This document shows, piece after piece, positions 22,611 through 33,082 of a stretch of 64,000 bases of DNA. The notes under the pieces were generated by a model, which saw nothing but the letters and a program-made list of their open reading frames with translations, was not told the DNA's origin and made no database searches. The stretch comes from 13-2-20CM-68-14 sp046733295 (lineage in GTDB: Bacteria > Actinomycetota > Thermoleophilia > Gaiellales > Gaiellaceae): positions 1-64,000 of the forward strand of contig JBKPOY010000026.1 in the NCBI GenBank assembly GCA_046733295.1, written 5' to 3'. The number at the start of each line of letters is the position of its first letter. Within the stretch, counting starts at the first letter, position 1. The translations under genes and the position numbers were made by a program.

Positions 22611-23828
22611 ATGGGCACGAGGTCTTACATAGCTGCGGCTCTCCTCGGCGCGCTCGCGATCGCTTCCGGTGCGTCCGCGGCGGGTGCCGACACACCCGGC
22701 GTGACGTCGAAGGAGATCCTCATCGGGGGCACGATCCCGCTCACGGGACCGGCCTCCGCCTACGCCTCCGTCGCCAAGGGCGCGGCCGCCTACTTCAAAT
22801 ACGTGAACGCGCACGGTGGCGTCAACAAGCGAAAGATCAAGTACGTCTACCGCAACGACGAGTACGACCCGGTCAAGACGTTCGACCGCACGCGTGAGCT
22901 GGTGCAGCAGGATCATGTCTTTGCGATCTACAACACGCTCGGGACGGAGACGAACCTGGCGATCCGCGGCTACCTCAACCAGGTCAAGGTCCCGCAGCTC
23001 TTTGTCGCGAGCGGGGCAAGCACCTGGGGCCGCGACTACAAGAAGTACCCCTGGACGATCGGCTACCAGCCGAGCTACGTCGCCGAGGCGACAATCTACG
23101 GGCGCTACATCGCCAGGACGGCGCCGAAGTCGCGGATCGGCGTCCTCTACCAGGACGACGACTACGGCAAGGACCTGCTCGCCGGCCTCGAGCGCGGGCT
23201 CGGCAAGAAAAAGGGCTTGATCGTCTCGAAGCAGGGATACGCCGTCACCGACGACAACGTCAAATCCCAGATGGCCCGCCTGAAGGCGAAGAGGGCGAAC
23301 ACGCTGATGGTCTTCGCGACGCCGAAGTTCGCGATCCAGTCGTACTCGACCGCACGGCAGCTCGGCTGGCGCCCAAAGGTCTACGTGAACGCTGTCGCGA
23401 GCGCGGCCAACATCATGACGATCGCCACCCTGTCGAGCAGCAAGCGGCAGACGGAAGGGTCGATCTCGGTGGTGTTTCTGAAGGATCCGACCGATCCCCG
23501 CTGGAGGCGCGACAAGGCCGTGACGCTCTTCCGCTCGATCCTGAAGAAGTACAACGGCGGCAAGGGCCTCAACGACGTCTACAACGTCTACGGGATGTCG
23601 AGCGCGTTCACGATGGTCGACGCGCTGAAGCACGCGGGCAAGAACCCGACCCGCGACAGCGTGATGAAGGCGGCGACGCACCTGAACGAGCGAAACAATC
23701 CGTTCGTCCTGCCGGGCATCGCGGTCAAGACCTCGCCCACCAAACGCTTCCCGCTCGCCCAGGCGAAGCTCGAGCGGTACCACAACGGGCGCTGGGTCTA
23801 CTTCGGCCCACTCGTCGGCGTCCGGTAG
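22611..23828 (+). CDS. ABC transporter substrate-binding protein, LivJ/K-type (system 1)
   Basis: 405 residues. Residues 1-25 form a Sec signal peptide (YIAAALLGALAIASGASAAG). No lipobox cysteine is present, so it would not be lipid-anchored. The periplasmic-binding fold type I begins TSKEILIGGTIPLTGPASAYASVAKGAAAYFKYVN, and YVAEATIYGRYIARTAP and VGVLYQDDDYGKDL-like blocks follow. It is the last gene of the operon (G-F-H-M-binding protein). Ligand is probably a branched-chain or other amino acid, but members of this family also bind amides and aromatic acids. Confidence 0.88.
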   Translation: MGTRSYIAAALLGALAIASGASAAGADTPGVTSKEILIGGTIPLTGPASAYASVAKGAAAYFKYVNAHGGVNKRKIKYVYRNDEYDPVKTFDRTRELVQQDHVFAIYNTLGTETNLAIRGYLNQVKVPQLFVASGASTWGRDYKKYPWTIGYQPSYVAEATIYGRYIARTAPKSRIGVLYQDDDYGKDLLAGLERGLGKKKGLIVSKQGYAVTDDNVKSQMARLKAKRANTLMVFATPKFAIQSYSTARQLGWRPKVYVNAVASAANIMTIATLSSSKRQTEGSISVVFLKDPTDPRWRRDKAVTLFRSILKKYNGGKGLNDVYNVYGMSSAFTMVDALKHAGKNPTRDSVMKAATHLNERNNPFVLPGIAVKTSPTKRFPLAQAKLERYHNGRWVYFGPLVGVR

Positions 23829-23844
23829 GCAGCTTCTAGAGGCG

Positions 23845-23850
23845 TAAGCT
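23845..23850 (+). promoter_or_regulatory. -10 box of a leaderless promoter (FO synthase)
   Basis: TAAGCT ends 6 nt before the GTG at 23857, with no ribosome binding site. Confidence 0.5.
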
Positions 23851-23856
23851 CCCGCC

Positions 23857-26355
23857 GTGGCGCTGGGAGCCGTGGACGCGGAGGCGTTCGAGCTTGTCGA
23901 CGAGCCCTGGACGACGCTCGTCCCGGAGGCAGTCCGCCTACGGCAGCTCGGCCACGGCAGCCTGGTTACGTATTCCCCGAAGGTCTTCGTCCCTCTGACG
24001 AAGCTCTGCCGCGACGTGTGCGGTTACTGCACGTTCGCGCGGCCCCCGCGAAGGGGCGAGCGCGCCTTCATGACCGAGGACGAGGTGCTCGAGATCGCCC
24101 GAGCGGGTGCGGCTGCCGGCTGCCGCGAGGCCCTGTTCACCCTTGGAGACAAGCCCGAGCTCCGCTACAGCGTCGCCCGTACCGAGCTCGCGGGGCTCGG
24201 CTGCGAGACGACGCTCGAGTACCTCGCCCGTTGCGCACGACTCGTCCTCGAGGAGACGGGGCTTCTGCCGCATCTGAACCCCGGCGTCCTGACCCACGAC
24301 GACGTGCTCACGCTGCGCGAGGTCTCGGTCTCGCAGGGCACGATGCTCGAGACCGTCGCCGACCGGCTGGCCGAGCGCGGAGGCCCGCACTGGGCTTCCC
24401 CCGACAAGCTCGCCGCGCCGCGGCTCGCGACGATCCGCGACGCCGGCGAGGCCGAGGTGCCGTTCACGACCGGGATCCTGATCGGGATCGGCGAGACGAG
24501 GGCCGAGCGCCTCGAGGCGCTGCTCGCGATCCGCGATCTGGACGCCTCTTACGGCCACGTCCAGGAGGTGATCGTCCAGAACTTCCGTGCCAAGCCGGGC
24601 ACGCGGATGGCCGCCGCGCCCGAGCCGTCGCTGGACGAGCTTCTCTGGACCTGCGCCGCCGCCCGGCTCGTGCTCGGTCCGCACCGGAACATCCAGGCGC
24701 CGCCGAATCTCTCGTACAGCGACTTCCCCCAACTTCTCGATGCCGGCATCAACGACTGGGGCGGCGTCTCGCCGGTGACGCTCGACCATGTGAATCCGGA
24801 GGCCCCGTGGCCGGAGATCGAGCTTTTGGACGCGGCGACCCGCTCTCGAGGACTCGTGCTCGCACCCCGCCTCGCGGTCTACCCCGAGTACGTGGCCCGG
24901 CTCGAGCGCTGGGTCGACCCCTCGGTGGCTCCCCACGTCCTGCGCCTCGCCGACGCCGAGGGCCTCGCGCGCGAGGACGACTGGGCCGCCGGGGTCTCGA
25001 CGTCGCTCCCGGGCTCGGCGACCGCGCTTCTCCAAGGCGCACCCAGCCTCCTCCCCGCGGCGACCGTATCGAGGAACGGCGCACACGGGCGAAACGGCTT
25101 CGCGCCGAAGGTGTCGCGCCCAGTCGCCGCCGCCCTCACAAAGGTCGAGGATGGCGAGGAGCTCCAGGAGGACGACGTGACCGCCTTGTTTCGCGCGCGG
25201 GGCGCCGATTTCACGACGGTCGTTCGGGCAGCCGACACGCTGCGCCGGGAAATCTGCGGCGACACGGTCAGCTACGTGGTCACGCGCAACATCAACTACA
25301 CGAATGTCTGCTACTTCCGCTGCGGCTTCTGCGCGTTCTCGAAGGGAAAGCTCGCCGCGAACCTGCGCGGAGCTCCATACCTCGTCCCGCGAGACGAGAT
25401 TCTGCGACGGTGCGAGGAGGCGTGGGAGCGGGGCGCGACGGAGGTCTGCCTCCAGGGCGGGATCCATCCTGCGTTCGACGGCCAGTACTACGTCGATTTG
25501 TGCACGGCGATCAAGGCCGCGCTACCGGGCCTGCACGTGCACGCCTTCTCGGCGCTCGAGGTCTGGCAGGGGGCCGCCACCCTCGGCATGCGGCTTCCCG
25601 AGTACCTAGGCCACCTGCGGTCCGCGGGGCTGGCCTCTCTCCCGGGCACGGCCGCCGAGATCCTCGACGACGAGGTTCGGAGGGTGATCTGTCCAGACAA
25701 GGTGGACACGGCCCAGTGGCTCGAGGTGCACGAGACCGCGCATGCCGTCGGCCTGCGCTCGACGACGACGATCATGTTCGGCCACGTCGAGGGGTCCAGG
25801 AACTGGGCGCGGCACCTGCTGGCGCTGCGCGACCAGCAGCGCCGGTCGCAGGGATTCACGGAGTTCGTGCCGCTCCCATTCGTTCACATGGAGGCGCCGA
25901 TCTACCTCAGGGGCCGCGCCCGTCGCGGGCCGACGATCCGCGAGGCGATCCTCATGCACGCGGTCGGCCGCCTGGCGCTCCATCCCTGGATCACGAACGT
26001 CCAGGCGTCGTGGGTGAAGCTCGGGACGGGCGGCGCGCAGGCCGCGCTCCGCGCGGGCGCGAACGATCTCGGTGGGACGCTGATGAACGAGTCGATCTCG
26101 CGCGCGGCCGGCGCAAGCCACGGCCAGGAGATGCCGCCCGAGGCGATGGAGGCGGCGATTAACGCCCTTGGGCGAACGGCTCGTCAACGGACGACGCTGT
26201 ACGGCGACGCACCCGCAGAGCGGCGCGAGGCGTCCTTCGGAGCGGCCCCCCTGGCGGAGCCGTTCAACCCGAGCGTCAACGACGCCGGGCTGCGGCGGCC
26301 GAGGCGCCTCGTTCGTCCTGGGTTGCGCGCCGCGGCGGCGGCACGCGCGCGCTAG
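23857..26355 (+). CDS. fbiC: 7,8-didemethyl-8-hydroxy-5-deazariboflavin (FO) synthase, CofG-CofH fusion
   Basis: 832 residues, two radical SAM domains. The CofG-like half has C51-RDV-C55-GY-C58; the CofH-like half has C485-YFR-C489-GF-C492. Together they join 5-amino-6-ribitylamino-uracil with tyrosine to make FO, the chromophore of coenzyme F420. The single-chain form is typical of actinomycetes; archaea and cyanobacteria keep two proteins. The linker (about residues 385-430) contains a 42-bp DNA element also found in an intergenic region at 53076. Both CxxxCxxC clusters are intact, so it should be active. The leaderless GTG is the only good start. Confidence 0.93.
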   Translation: MALGAVDAEAFELVDEPWTTLVPEAVRLRQLGHGSLVTYSPKVFVPLTKLCRDVCGYCTFARPPRRGERAFMTEDEVLEIARAGAAAGCREALFTLGDKPELRYSVARTELAGLGCETTLEYLARCARLVLEETGLLPHLNPGVLTHDDVLTLREVSVSQGTMLETVADRLAERGGPHWASPDKLAAPRLATIRDAGEAEVPFTTGILIGIGETRAERLEALLAIRDLDASYGHVQEVIVQNFRAKPGTRMAAAPEPSLDELLWTCAAARLVLGPHRNIQAPPNLSYSDFPQLLDAGINDWGGVSPVTLDHVNPEAPWPEIELLDAATRSRGLVLAPRLAVYPEYVARLERWVDPSVAPHVLRLADAEGLAREDDWAAGVSTSLPGSATALLQGAPSLLPAATVSRNGAHGRNGFAPKVSRPVAAALTKVEDGEELQEDDVTALFRARGADFTTVVRAADTLRREICGDTVSYVVTRNINYTNVCYFRCGFCAFSKGKLAANLRGAPYLVPRDEILRRCEEAWERGATEVCLQGGIHPAFDGQYYVDLCTAIKAALPGLHVHAFSALEVWQGAATLGMRLPEYLGHLRSAGLASLPGTAAEILDDEVRRVICPDKVDTAQWLEVHETAHAVGLRSTTTIMFGHVEGSRNWARHLLALRDQQRRSQGFTEFVPLPFVHMEAPIYLRGRARRGPTIREAILMHAVGRLALHPWITNVQASWVKLGTGGAQAALRAGANDLGGTLMNESISRAAGASHGQEMPPEAMEAAINALGRTARQRTTLYGDAPAERREASFGAAPLAEPFNPSVNDAGLRRPRRLVRPGLRAAAAARAR
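25034..25075. repeat. 42-bp dispersed element, copy inside the fbiC linker
   Basis: 38 of 42 positions match 53076-53117. Here it is translated in frame as part of the CofG-CofH linker (GAPSLLPAATVSRNG). Confidence 0.7.
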
Positions 26356-26360
26356 TCAGC

Positions 26361-27668
26361 TCAGCCGGACTCGTAGGCGAACAAATCCTCGACCGTCTCC
26401 CGCCGCCTGATCACCGACGCCTCGCCGTCCCGGACAAGCACGGCCGCCGGCCGCGGGACGCCGTTGTAGTTGGACGCCATGCCGAGGGTGTACGCGCCCG
26501 TTCCCGGCACCGTGAGGAGGTCGCCGCGCCGCGGCTCGGGCAGCTCGACGTCGGCGATGAGGACGTCGCCTGCCTCGCAGTGCTTGCCGCAGATCGCGAA
26601 GCGGCCGGCCGGTCGCTCCTCGGCGCGGTTCGCAAGCAGAGCCGTGTGGCGGGCGCCGTAGAGCTGGGGGCGGGGGTTGTCGGACATCCCGCCGTCGATC
26701 GCCACGTACGTGATGTCCTCGCTCGCCCGCTTGACGACGCCGACGCGATAGACCGTGCACCCCGCGGTCGCGACGAGGGAGCGTCCGGGCTCGAGCGCCA
26801 GCCGTGGTCTCGGCAGGCCGTGGCCGTCCCAGGCGCTGGCGACCCGCTCGACCAACGCGGAGACGTACTCCTCGATCGAGGGTGCGTCGTCGTCGGCGAC
26901 CGTCCTGGTCCCGAGGCCGCCGCCGAGATCCACGACCTGGGGCGTCCAGCCGAGCTCGTCGCGGCAGGAAGCCGCGAACGCTGCCAGGCGTTCGACGGCG
27001 GTCAGCGAAGCGGTCGGATCTCGAAGGTCGGAGCCGACGTGGACGTGGAGCCCGGCAACGTCGAGGCCGGCGGCCCGGGCCTTCGCGATCGCCTCGATCG
27101 CCTCGGCGGGGGGAAGGCCGAACTTCGAGCCGACGTGCGCGGTCCGGATCGCCTCGTGCGTCTCGGCGTCTACGCCCGGTGTCACCCGGATCAGGACGCG
27201 CCGGACGCCGCCGGACGTCGCGCGAACGATCTCCTCCAAGGAATCCAGGACGACGAACGCGGCGTCGCTCTCGACGGCGGCACGGAGCTCGGAGTCGTCC
27301 TTGTTGTTGCCGTGCACGACGAGGCGCTCGCCGGGGATGCCCGCGCGGAGCGCGAAGTCGAGCTCCCCGCGCGTCGAGACATCGGCGCCGAGGCCCTCTT
27401 CCGCCAAGAGCCTCAGCAGCGCGACGTTCGGGAACGCCTTCGTTCCGTAGACGACAAGGGCATCCGGTGCCGCACTTCGGTAGTCGCGCGCGCGTGCACG
27501 CACGGTCTCCTCGCAGTACACGAGCAGCGGCGTGCCGAACTCCTCCGCGAGCAAGGGCAGCGGCCGGCCGCCGACCGTAAGCTCGCCGCCGGCGATCGAG
27601 GCAGTGTCGGGAAAAAGATCGAGCACGTCCGAGATTCTGCCCCTCGGCACCCGCGGCCACCTTGCCAT
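26361..27668 (-). CDS. lysA: Diaminopimelate decarboxylase
   Basis: 435 residues, PLP-dependent group IV decarboxylase. K77 in VVYGTKAFPN would bind PLP; also LHVHVGSDLRD, VVDLGGGLGT, LALEPGRSLVATAG, the active-site Cys in AICGKHCEAGDVL, and a Tyr in GTGAYTLGMASNYNG. It makes lysine from meso-diaminopimelate. Convergent with fbiC, 5 nt apart. A GTG at codon 15 is an alternative start, because similarity begins around DLFPDTA. An unknown gene ends 21 nt upstream. Confidence 0.92.
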   Translation of the reverse strand: MARWPRVPRGRISDVLDLFPDTASIAGGELTVGGRPLPLLAEEFGTPLLVYCEETVRARARDYRSAAPDALVVYGTKAFPNVALLRLLAEEGLGADVSTRGELDFALRAGIPGERLVVHGNNKDDSELRAAVESDAAFVVLDSLEEIVRATSGGVRRVLIRVTPGVDAETHEAIRTAHVGSKFGLPPAEAIEAIAKARAAGLDVAGLHVHVGSDLRDPTASLTAVERLAAFAASCRDELGWTPQVVDLGGGLGTRTVADDDAPSIEEYVSALVERVASAWDGHGLPRPRLALEPGRSLVATAGCTVYRVGVVKRASEDITYVAIDGGMSDNPRPQLYGARHTALLANRAEERPAGRFAICGKHCEAGDVLIADVELPEPRRGDLLTVPGTGAYTLGMASNYNGVPRPAAVLVRDGEASVIRRRETVEDLFAYESG

Positions 27669-27689
27669 GAGCGGAAGGAGGCGAGCGCG

Positions 27690-28295
27690 CTACCGGCCGC
27701 GCCACGCGGCGACGAGCTCGACCGGCAGCCTGACCAGGCGGCCCCGCGACTGCGCGAGGGCGTCGCGTAGGGCGGCTGCGGCGTTCACATGCACCCCGTC
27801 TCCGTGTCCGCAGAGGACGTGTTCCGGGTCGAGCCCGGCGAGGGCGGTCGGCGGTCGCAGTCGCAGCAGCGGGTGGATGCCCAGCGGCTCGCCGTTGAGC
27901 GCGAAGTAATGCGGAACAGTCCCCAGTGCGTCGGCGCAGACGAGCACGCGCCGCTCCGGCCACCAGAGCGCGATCTCCCGCCACCAGCGTCGCCGCAGGA
28001 GGGGAACGACCTCGAACGGTGAGTCGCGGATGGTCGCGGGCAGCCGCAGGTGGGGCACGCCGAGGCGCCGCGCGACCACGGCGCAGTCCCGCTCGTGGCG
28101 GTCCAGCAACTGCGCCACGGCAGCGGGTTCGCCCAGGGCACGAATGCGTTCGTCCAGGCCCGGTGCGTCCGTCGGGTCGACGATCCAGACCTGTCCATTG
28201 GCCACTAGCGCGTGCGATGCGATCTGGAGCCGAGGCCGATCGGACGACAGCCAGCCGAAGCCCCACTCGGTCTCGTCGATCGCGGCCGAGCTCAT
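27690..28295 (-). CDS. Hypothetical protein, possibly a degenerate metallo-beta-lactamase fold
   Basis: 201 residues, soluble. The layout recalls a short MBL-fold protein: VWIVDPTDAPGLDERI, then LLDRHERDCAVVARRLGVPHL where HxHxDH would be (only HERDC remains), and a late HVLCGHGDGVH. The metal ligands are therefore largely lost and a hydrolase activity is doubtful. Relatives with this pattern occur in actinomycetes as uncharacterised proteins. Located between lysA and a cupin gene, 7 nt after the cupin stop codon. Confidence 0.5.
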   Translation of the reverse strand: MSSAAIDETEWGFGWLSSDRPRLQIASHALVANGQVWIVDPTDAPGLDERIRALGEPAAVAQLLDRHERDCAVVARRLGVPHLRLPATIRDSPFEVVPLLRRRWWREIALWWPERRVLVCADALGTVPHYFALNGEPLGIHPLLRLRPPTALAGLDPEHVLCGHGDGVHVNAAAALRDALAQSRGRLVRLPVELVAAWRGR

Positions 28296-28302
28296 CCGAG
28301 CC

Positions 28303-28695
28303 TCAGTCGCTCCACCATCCTTGTTCGACGTTTGCGTCTCCGGGCCCGGTGTTCGGGGCGCCCACGGCGATCAGCTCGGCGCCCTCGGGCCCTGCTTCGA
28401 ACGACCGCATCGTGTCCTTGTGCACGCGGACCGCGTCCCACGGCTTCAGCTCGACGACCTCGTCGTCGAGCTTGATTCGCACGCTGCCCCCGACCAGGAC
28501 GTAGACCTCTTCCTGGACGTTGTGCGTATGACCGAATGGGACGCGGAAGTCAGGCGCGAGCCGCTGGTAGCTGATCCCGCAGTGCTCCAGCTCGAGTGGC
28601 ACCCGCGCCATCCTCGCCTCGAGGTCGGGTGACAGACCGAAATTGGGGGCCTGATCCTCGACCTCCTTCAGATTCTGGACGGTATATCCGGCCAA
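28303..28695 (-). CDS. Cupin-domain protein
   Basis: 130 residues, one conserved cupin barrel. Motif 1 is GHTHNVQEEVYVLVGG (G-x-x-H-x-H-xn-E-xxxx-G), motif 2 is in VELKPWDAVRVHKDTMRSFEAG. The His/Glu set of motif 1 is complete, so metal binding is likely; no enzyme activity can be assigned. The start is TTG (28693-28695), fixed by AGGAGG 5 nt upstream. It is divergent from leuS and probably heads a minus-strand unit with the unknown gene and lysA. Confidence 0.75.
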   Translation of the reverse strand: MAGYTVQNLKEVEDQAPNFGLSPDLEARMARVPLELEHCGISYQRLAPDFRVPFGHTHNVQEEVYVLVGGSVRIKLDDEVVELKPWDAVRVHKDTMRSFEAGPEGAELIAVGAPNTGPGDANVEQGWWSD

Positions 28696-28714
28696 TCTGA
28701 CCTCCTGAATCGAC

Positions 28715-28743
28715 GTGACGCGACGCTAGCGGGTTGGTACAGT
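28715..28743 (+). promoter_or_regulatory. Promoter of the leuS leader
   Basis: GTGACG (28715-28720), a 17-nt spacer and TACAGT (28738-28743). The expected start point is near 28750, 3 nt before the leader ORF. Confidence 0.6.
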
Positions 28744-28752
28744 CCGTGGCCG

Positions 28753-28773
28753 ATGGAGCAGCTGCTCGTGTAG
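28753..28773 (+). CDS. leuS leader peptide MEQLLV
   Basis: ATG GAG CAG CTG CTC GTG TAG encodes six residues with two adjacent leucine codons. It begins about 9 nt after the -10 box and lies in front of a hairpin and a strong intrinsic terminator. This is the usual design of a ribosome-mediated amino acid attenuator. Confidence 0.6.
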   Translation: MEQLLV

Positions 28774-28777
28774 CGCA

Positions 28778-28811
28778 GGAAGGCAACGCGGCCCCCGCCG
28801 CGCTACCTTCC
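28778..28811 (+). promoter_or_regulatory. Leader hairpin with an alternative pairing
   Basis: GGAAGG-CAA-CGCGGC pairs with GCCGCG-CTA-CCTTCC around CCCC. Its 3' side can instead pair with GTAGCGC (28770-28776), which overlaps the leader stop codon, through GCGCTAC (28800-28806). The two folds exclude each other, as in an attenuator switch. Confidence 0.5.
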
Positions 28812-28814
28812 CAC

Positions 28815-28839
28815 GGCCTCTCGACAGAGAGGCCTTTTT
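28815..28839 (+). terminator. Intrinsic terminator in the leuS leader (attenuator)
   Basis: GGCCTCTC-GACA-GAGAGGCC is an 8-bp perfect stem followed directly by TTTTT. It lies 15 nt before the leuS ATG, upstream of the GGAGG ribosome binding site, so read-through must be regulated for leuS to be made from this promoter. Confidence 0.8.
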
Positions 28840-28854
28840 GTTTCCGGAGGCGGA

Positions 28855-31302
<2,448 letters not shown>

Positions 31303-31354
31303 GGCCCCTGCGCGGGGACGCGACCGGGGCGCTCGGCCGTACGACAATGTGCTC

Positions 31355-31882
31355 ATGCGCATGCGCAGCGACGCGAAGCTGGTCGAGCTTGCCCGCCGCG
31401 GCTCCCGGGACGCAGCCGCGGAGCTCTTCAGTCGCCACTGGCGGCCGGCCTGGCGGGCGGCATACGCGGTCACTGGGCGGCGCGAAATGGCCGACGACGT
31501 CGCCCAGGACGCGTTCGAGCGTGCGTTCGCGGCGCTGAATCGCTTCGACGAACGTCGTCCCTTCGCACCGTGGCTCCACCGGATCGTCGTCAACCGCTGC
31601 CTCGATCTCCTGCGCAGCGAGCGGCGGCTCGTGGCCGGCGACATTGAGCTCGAGCGGCTCGAGGCCCGTGAGGAATCGGGCGACCAGGAGCTCCTCGACG
31701 CGGTTGCCGGCCTGTCGCTCCAGCGGCGGGTCGTCGTCGTCCTGCGCTACGGATTGGGTTACTCGCCGGCGGCGATCGCCTCCCTGCTCGACATTCCGAC
31801 CGGAACGGTCAACTCCCGACTTGCCCGCGCGCTCGACGACTTGCGGGCCGACCACGAGGTGAACGATGTCGGCCGAGCTTGA
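31355..31882 (+). CDS. ECF-family RNA polymerase sigma factor
   Basis: 175 residues with region 2 (ELFSRHWRPAWRAAYAVTGRREMADDVAQDAFERAFAALNRFD, FAPWLHRIVVNRCLDLLR) and region 4 (LQRRVVVVLRYGLGYSPAAIASLLDIPTGTVNSRLARALDDLR). No extra C-terminal domain. It should direct RNA polymerase to a small regulon in response to a signal passed by the next gene product. The start ATG follows GACAAT by 6 nt (leaderless); a second in-frame ATG lies two codons on. Overlaps the downstream gene by 17 nt. Confidence 0.88.
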   Translation: MRMRSDAKLVELARRGSRDAAAELFSRHWRPAWRAAYAVTGRREMADDVAQDAFERAFAALNRFDERRPFAPWLHRIVVNRCLDLLRSERRLVAGDIELERLEAREESGDQELLDAVAGLSLQRRVVVVLRYGLGYSPAAIASLLDIPTGTVNSRLARALDDLRADHEVNDVGRA

Positions 31883-33050
31883 ACGGCGCCTGAAGCGGAC
31901 GTTCGACCGCCTTCCCGGGCCCGGACGGGACGTCTCCGCGCGGGCGCGCTCGACCGCGCTCGCGGGGATCGCCCCGGCCCGCAGGCGGCGAGCGGCCTGG
32001 CCGTTCGTCCTGCTCGCGGCGGCGGTCGGGGTCGTCGGGATCACGGCGGCGGCGCTCGCGGCGACCGGAAACCTGCACGTCGAGCTCGGCGGCGGCTCTC
32101 CGGCGCGCCGGGTGCCGGCACGGCTGGCCGTCCCCGCCGGCACGAATGGGATCGCCGTCGTCGCGGGAGGAAGGCTCTGGCTGGCGACGCGGCGCGGCCT
32201 CGGCATCGAGGCCATGCCCGTCTCGGCCGCCGAGCTCTCGCCGCGAGCCTTGTTCGCGGCGGTTGGAATCGGCTCGTCGCTCGTCGCCCTGGCACCCGGG
32301 CAGCGCCGAGCCTGGACGCATGGGACCGGCGGCCCCATCGCCGCGATCGCCTGGTCCCCCGACGGGCTCAAGCTCGCCTACGTCACGCGCGGCTCGCGCG
32401 GAAGCGCGTTGCACATGATCGAGGGCGACGGCGACAACGATCGCCTGCTCGACCCCGCTGTCGCTGCGGTGAAGCCCTCATGGCGCGCCGATTCGCTTGC
32501 GATCGCGTATGTGCGTCCGGGCGGCCGCGCCGCCGTCTACGACCTCGGCGGGGTCCGGCGCCGCTCCTTCGACACGCGGCCCTGTGTCGGCCGGGCGCGT
32601 GCGGTCGCCTACGCTCCGGCGCGGCCCCGGCTCGCGGTCGCCGGTGTGAGCGGCGTCGCGCTGGTCGAGCGGTGGAACGCGCGGCCGGCATGCGTCGCCT
32701 TTGACCAGGCTCTGTCGATCAGCGGCCTGGCCTGGGCGGGGCCGCACCGCGTCGTCACGTCGGACAGCCCGCGATCGGGGATCCAGTCCTGGAGCGCGGT
32801 TCGTTGGTACGACGCGGGCCGGCACGGGATCGAACGCTCGGGCGCCTCCCTCATGCAGCCCGTCCTTTCCGGGCTGACCGCGTCGCCGAGCGTTCACGCC
32901 GTCGCGGTCGTGATCCGTCGAGGGCCCCGGGAGCTCGAGCTCGGGCTCGCCCCGGCACCGCGCGCGGCTCACGCGATCCGCTCGAGCGCGATCCGCCCCT
33001 TGCTCAGATTGCGCGCGCCGCGCGGGCCCGTATCGATCAGCTGGCGCTGA
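31866..33050 (+). CDS. Membrane-anchored beta-propeller protein, probable anti-sigma partner
   Basis: 394 residues. A short cytoplasmic N-terminus (ELERRLKRTFDRLPGPGRDVSARAR), one transmembrane helix at about 45-67 after RRRR, then an extracellular domain with TolB/WD40-like blades (IAAIAWSPDGLKLAYVTRG; KPSWRADSLAIAYVRPGG). The overlap with the sigma gene and the topology fit an anti-sigma factor that senses something outside and holds the sigma factor at the membrane. No zinc (HxxxCxxC) anti-sigma motif is seen, so this role is inferred from position. Confidence 0.65.
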   Translation: MSAELERRLKRTFDRLPGPGRDVSARARSTALAGIAPARRRRAAWPFVLLAAAVGVVGITAAALAATGNLHVELGGGSPARRVPARLAVPAGTNGIAVVAGGRLWLATRRGLGIEAMPVSAAELSPRALFAAVGIGSSLVALAPGQRRAWTHGTGGPIAAIAWSPDGLKLAYVTRGSRGSALHMIEGDGDNDRLLDPAVAAVKPSWRADSLAIAYVRPGGRAAVYDLGGVRRRSFDTRPCVGRARAVAYAPARPRLAVAGVSGVALVERWNARPACVAFDQALSISGLAWAGPHRVVTSDSPRSGIQSWSAVRWYDAGRHGIERSGASLMQPVLSGLTASPSVHAVAVVIRRGPRELELGLAPAPRAAHAIRSSAIRPLLRLRAPRGPVSISWR

Positions 33051-33082
33051 ACCGGCGCAACGTCGTCACCCACGCGTAACGC

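Noticed and set aside
28777..28791. T-box-like string AGGAAGGCAACGCGG in the leuS leader
   Set aside because: It matches the T-box consensus at most places but lacks the UGGN bulge that pairs with tRNA NCCA, and the leader is too short for a stem I.
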